From: UBA9732 sp963599445
GTDB taxonomy: Bacteria > Spirochaetota > Spirochaetia > Sphaerochaetales > Sphaerochaetaceae
Assembly (NCBI GenBank): GCA_963599445.1
Contig: CAVBWZ010000021.1
Coordinates: 1 to 34,588 of the forward strand
Direction of reading: 5' to 3'
DNA length: 34,588 bases
The notes beneath the pieces were generated by a model that made no database searches, was not told the DNA's origin, and saw only the letters and a program-made list of their open reading frames with translations. The translations under genes and the position numbers were made by a program. Below, piece after piece: positions 33,201 to 34,588 of the stretch (positions are counted from its first letter, which is position 1; every line of letters begins with the position of its first letter).

Positions 33201-33229
33201 ATTATGACATAGGATGTATTGCTTATCAA
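33201..33229 (-). promoter_or_regulatory. Likely promoter of the 33-residue membrane peptide gene
   Basis: Read on the minus strand, TTGATA (33229-33224), a 17-nt spacer and CATAAT (33206-33201) match the housekeeping promoter closely. The predicted start is near 33194, about 98 nt before the ATG, leaving a structured leader. Confidence 0.6.
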
Positions 33230-33263
33230 GGGTTTAGCATCGATTTTCGTTTCTATGAAAACC

Positions 33264-33292
33264 TTGACAACTGAGATGATGGGTGCTAGAGT
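33264..33292 (+). promoter_or_regulatory. Likely promoter of the 33344 secreted-protein gene
   Basis: TTGACA (33264-33269), a 17-nt spacer and TAGAGT (33287-33292) make a good sigma-70-type promoter. It is back to back with the minus-strand promoter at 33201-33229. Transcription would begin about 45 nt before ATG 33344. Confidence 0.6.
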
Positions 33293-33343
33293 CAGAACCA
33301 CCTGCGTCGTCCTGGGACGCGACGGAAAGGGAGGGGTGGATAG

Positions 33344-33982
33344 ATGCACAAAGCCAAGGTCTTCTCGTTGATTCTCGCAGCCATGCTCTGCTGCGCATGT
33401 GCGTACGCCAAGGACGTCGTGTTCAGCTGGACGTGTCAGGACCCAAGGGTCTCGGCGGTGAGGGTCCAGGCCAACGGCGAGGACGAAGGGCTCTGGACGG
33501 TGCTCGATCCGTCCGTCACCTCATACACGTTCACAGGCATCGATACATCCGTCGACAACATCTTCAACATACAGAGCACAAGGGACGGCGAAAGCTGGTC
33601 CGCTACGAAAGGCATGGTGCTCAAGGCACAGTCCCCGGAGACCCATGATGCATCGTCCATGATGGTCGTGGGCCCCGAAACCCCATGGGGGGGGGAAGGT
33701 GAGGCGAGGAGCCTCTCCTACCGCTGGAGCCAGATAGGCGATACAACACATTACAACTGGTTCTCCTTCAGGTTCGACGACGGTCCATGGTATGTAGTCG
33801 ACTCCAACACCACGGGTGTGGAGTACCGTACATACGAAGAGGAGGATCCGATACTTCAGGTAAGGGCCTCGGTCGATGGAAGGAAGTGGACGAAGAGGAC
33901 CACTACATACGACCCCAAGGGTCTCTACAATGAGGACAACCTCCCCACACAGGGATCGACGATTCGTCGTTGGCTATGGTAA
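33344..33982 (+). CDS. Secreted protein of unknown function containing a G9 tract
   Basis: This 212-residue protein has a signal peptide MHKAKVFSLILAAMLCCACAYA, with cleavage likely before KDVVFSW. The mature part looks like one or two fibronectin-like beta modules, with FSWTCQDPRVSAVRVQ, LWTVLDPSVTSYTFTGID and a second copy YNWFSFRFDDGPWYVVDSNTTGVEYRT. I recall similar N-terminal modules in larger spirochaete outer membrane proteins, so this version seems short, ending RRWLW. A run of nine G bases lies inside the frame at 33687-33695. AAGGGAGGGG precedes the ATG. The next gene overlaps its last codons in another frame, so a frameshift joining the two cannot be excluded. Confidence 0.75.
   Translation: MHKAKVFSLILAAMLCCACAYAKDVVFSWTCQDPRVSAVRVQANGEDEGLWTVLDPSVTSYTFTGIDTSVDNIFNIQSTRDGESWSATKGMVLKAQSPETHDASSMMVVGPETPWGGEGEARSLSYRWSQIGDTTHYNWFSFRFDDGPWYVVDSNTTGVEYRTYEEEDPILQVRASVDGRKWTKRTTTYDPKGLYNEDNLPTQGSTIRRWLW
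33687..33695 (+). repeat. G9 homopolymer tract inside a coding frame
   Basis: Nine consecutive G bases encode part of P-W-G-G-E. With nine, the frame continues to 33982. Loss or gain of one base would run into TGA at 33700 or TAG at 33735, so length change would switch the protein off. Confidence 0.85.
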
Positions 33983-34588
33983 GGTTCTCCGAGGCCGAAG
34001 GGTCAAAAGCCCTCGAGGTTTCGAGGGAAGATATCAGCGTGGATACGCTCTATTGGAAGTACGATGCCGTCAAGGTTTCGGGGCCTGCTTCGGGTTCTGT
34101 AGAAGGAAAGAAGATAGGAGAGGGCCTTAAACATGAGGTGGGACCGTTCTCCCTAGGAGATTGGACTTTCACACTCTATGGCTACCGCGATAGTGAATAC
34201 CAAAACCTAATGTACAAGGGTACGGGAACAGGAACCGTCGAGAAGGACAAGGTCAACGAAATAAGGATTTCCGTCGAACCTCAGATGTCACAGAAAGGGA
34301 CTGGAAACCTCCACGTCTCCAAATCCATTCAGCTTACGAAGGACGGAGTCGTTGTGAAGGGAAGCGATGGGAAAGCTACATATATCGCTACGGGTGTGGC
34401 GTTGACCAGACTTTCCGATGGTGAGGAAGTTGCGGTAGACGAAGACGACGAATCATACTGGAAGGCCATTGGAATTACCTCCGGTTCATACAAGGTCGTT
34501 GTATCATTCGTTGATGCAGCCACCGGAATCACACATGCCGAGAACACAGCTTACGTCAACGTATTCGATGGCTTGACTACGGTGGTAA
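33976..34588 (+). CDS. Surface/secreted protein of spirochaete type, 3' end outside the window
   Basis: An open frame of 204 codons runs from ATG 33976 to the window edge without a stop. It encodes MVRFSEAEGSKALEVSREDI, then VDTLYWKYDAVKVSG, VGPFSLGDWTFTLYGYRD, GTGTGTVEKDKVNEIRISVEP and ATYIATGVALTRLSDGEEV. The V-G-P-F-S-x-G-x-W-x-F-x-L-Y-G-Y phrase is one I recall from large repetitive spirochaete lipoproteins, normally well after a signal peptide. Here no signal peptide and no clear Shine-Dalgarno sequence precede the ATG. The same frame is open for only 14 codons further upstream (TGA at 33931). Either a start is re-used by coupling at the overlap with the previous gene, or the two frames were originally one gene. 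Confidence 0.6.
   Translation, partial: MVRFSEAEGSKALEVSREDISVDTLYWKYDAVKVSGPASGSVEGKKIGEGLKHEVGPFSLGDWTFTLYGYRDSEYQNLMYKGTGTGTVEKDKVNEIRISVEPQMSQKGTGNLHVSKSIQLTKDGVVVKGSDGKATYIATGVALTRLSDGEEVAVDEDDESYWKAIGITSGSYKVVVSFVDAATGITHAENTAYVNVFDGLTTVV

Overview
The window looks like chromosome of an anaerobic, host-associated spirochaete (Spirochaetota, Treponema/Sphaerochaeta-like). This is inferred from gene content and protein style: a GGGtGRT protein paired with a NifU-like scaffold, an Mgl-type sugar ABC transporter, spirochaete-style lipoproteins with W-x-G...AYFN...SYIY...W.LLA repeats, and two secreted proteins at the right edge. No rRNA, tRNA, CRISPR array, transposase or prophage was recognised.

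Layout. 428-1825 (-): MATE transporter. 1988-8299 (+): dnaE, a yggT-family membrane gene and recG. 8365-9649 (+): a short Rpn/PD-(D/E)XK-tail-like ORF and a more AT-rich DUF1016 (YhcG) nuclease, probably an acquired insert. 9713-16519 (+): a tightly packed run of three xanthine-dehydrogenase-like subunits, rsmD, ligA and a ModE-like DNA-binding protein, with overlaps or short gaps. 16887-18982 (-): Dabb protein, GGGtGRT protein and Fe-S scaffold. 19156 (+): ridA. 20167-25331: divergent XRE regulator and PEGA lipoprotein, then a 1249-residue mosaic lipoprotein. 25870-29516 (+): mglB-mglA-mglC with a readable promoter and an adjacent dyad. 29863-31278 (-): second MATE transporter, divergent from serC (31460-32548, +). 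32995-33096 (-): an unannotated 33-codon membrane-peptide gene with a near-perfect ribosome binding site and its own promoter, resembling holin-like or type I toxins. 33344 to the end (+): a secreted protein containing a 9-G tract, followed by a gene that runs off the window.

The most interesting features are in or near the gaps. A modular repeat family recurs in four intergenic places (19.6-20.1, 25.5-25.7, 29.5-29.85 and 32.77-32.85 kb, the last inverted). The small toxin-like gene lies close to one copy. Simple-sequence tracts (C10 at 25559, G9 at 33687) and identical 87-bp coding repeats suggest variable surface proteins. The XDH-like large subunit keeps the family fold by hand alignment but appears to lack the molybdopterin-binding and catalytic motifs, although its Fe-S partner keeps every cluster cysteine.

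All assignments come from reading the sequence and from remembered family motifs. No database search or folding program was run.
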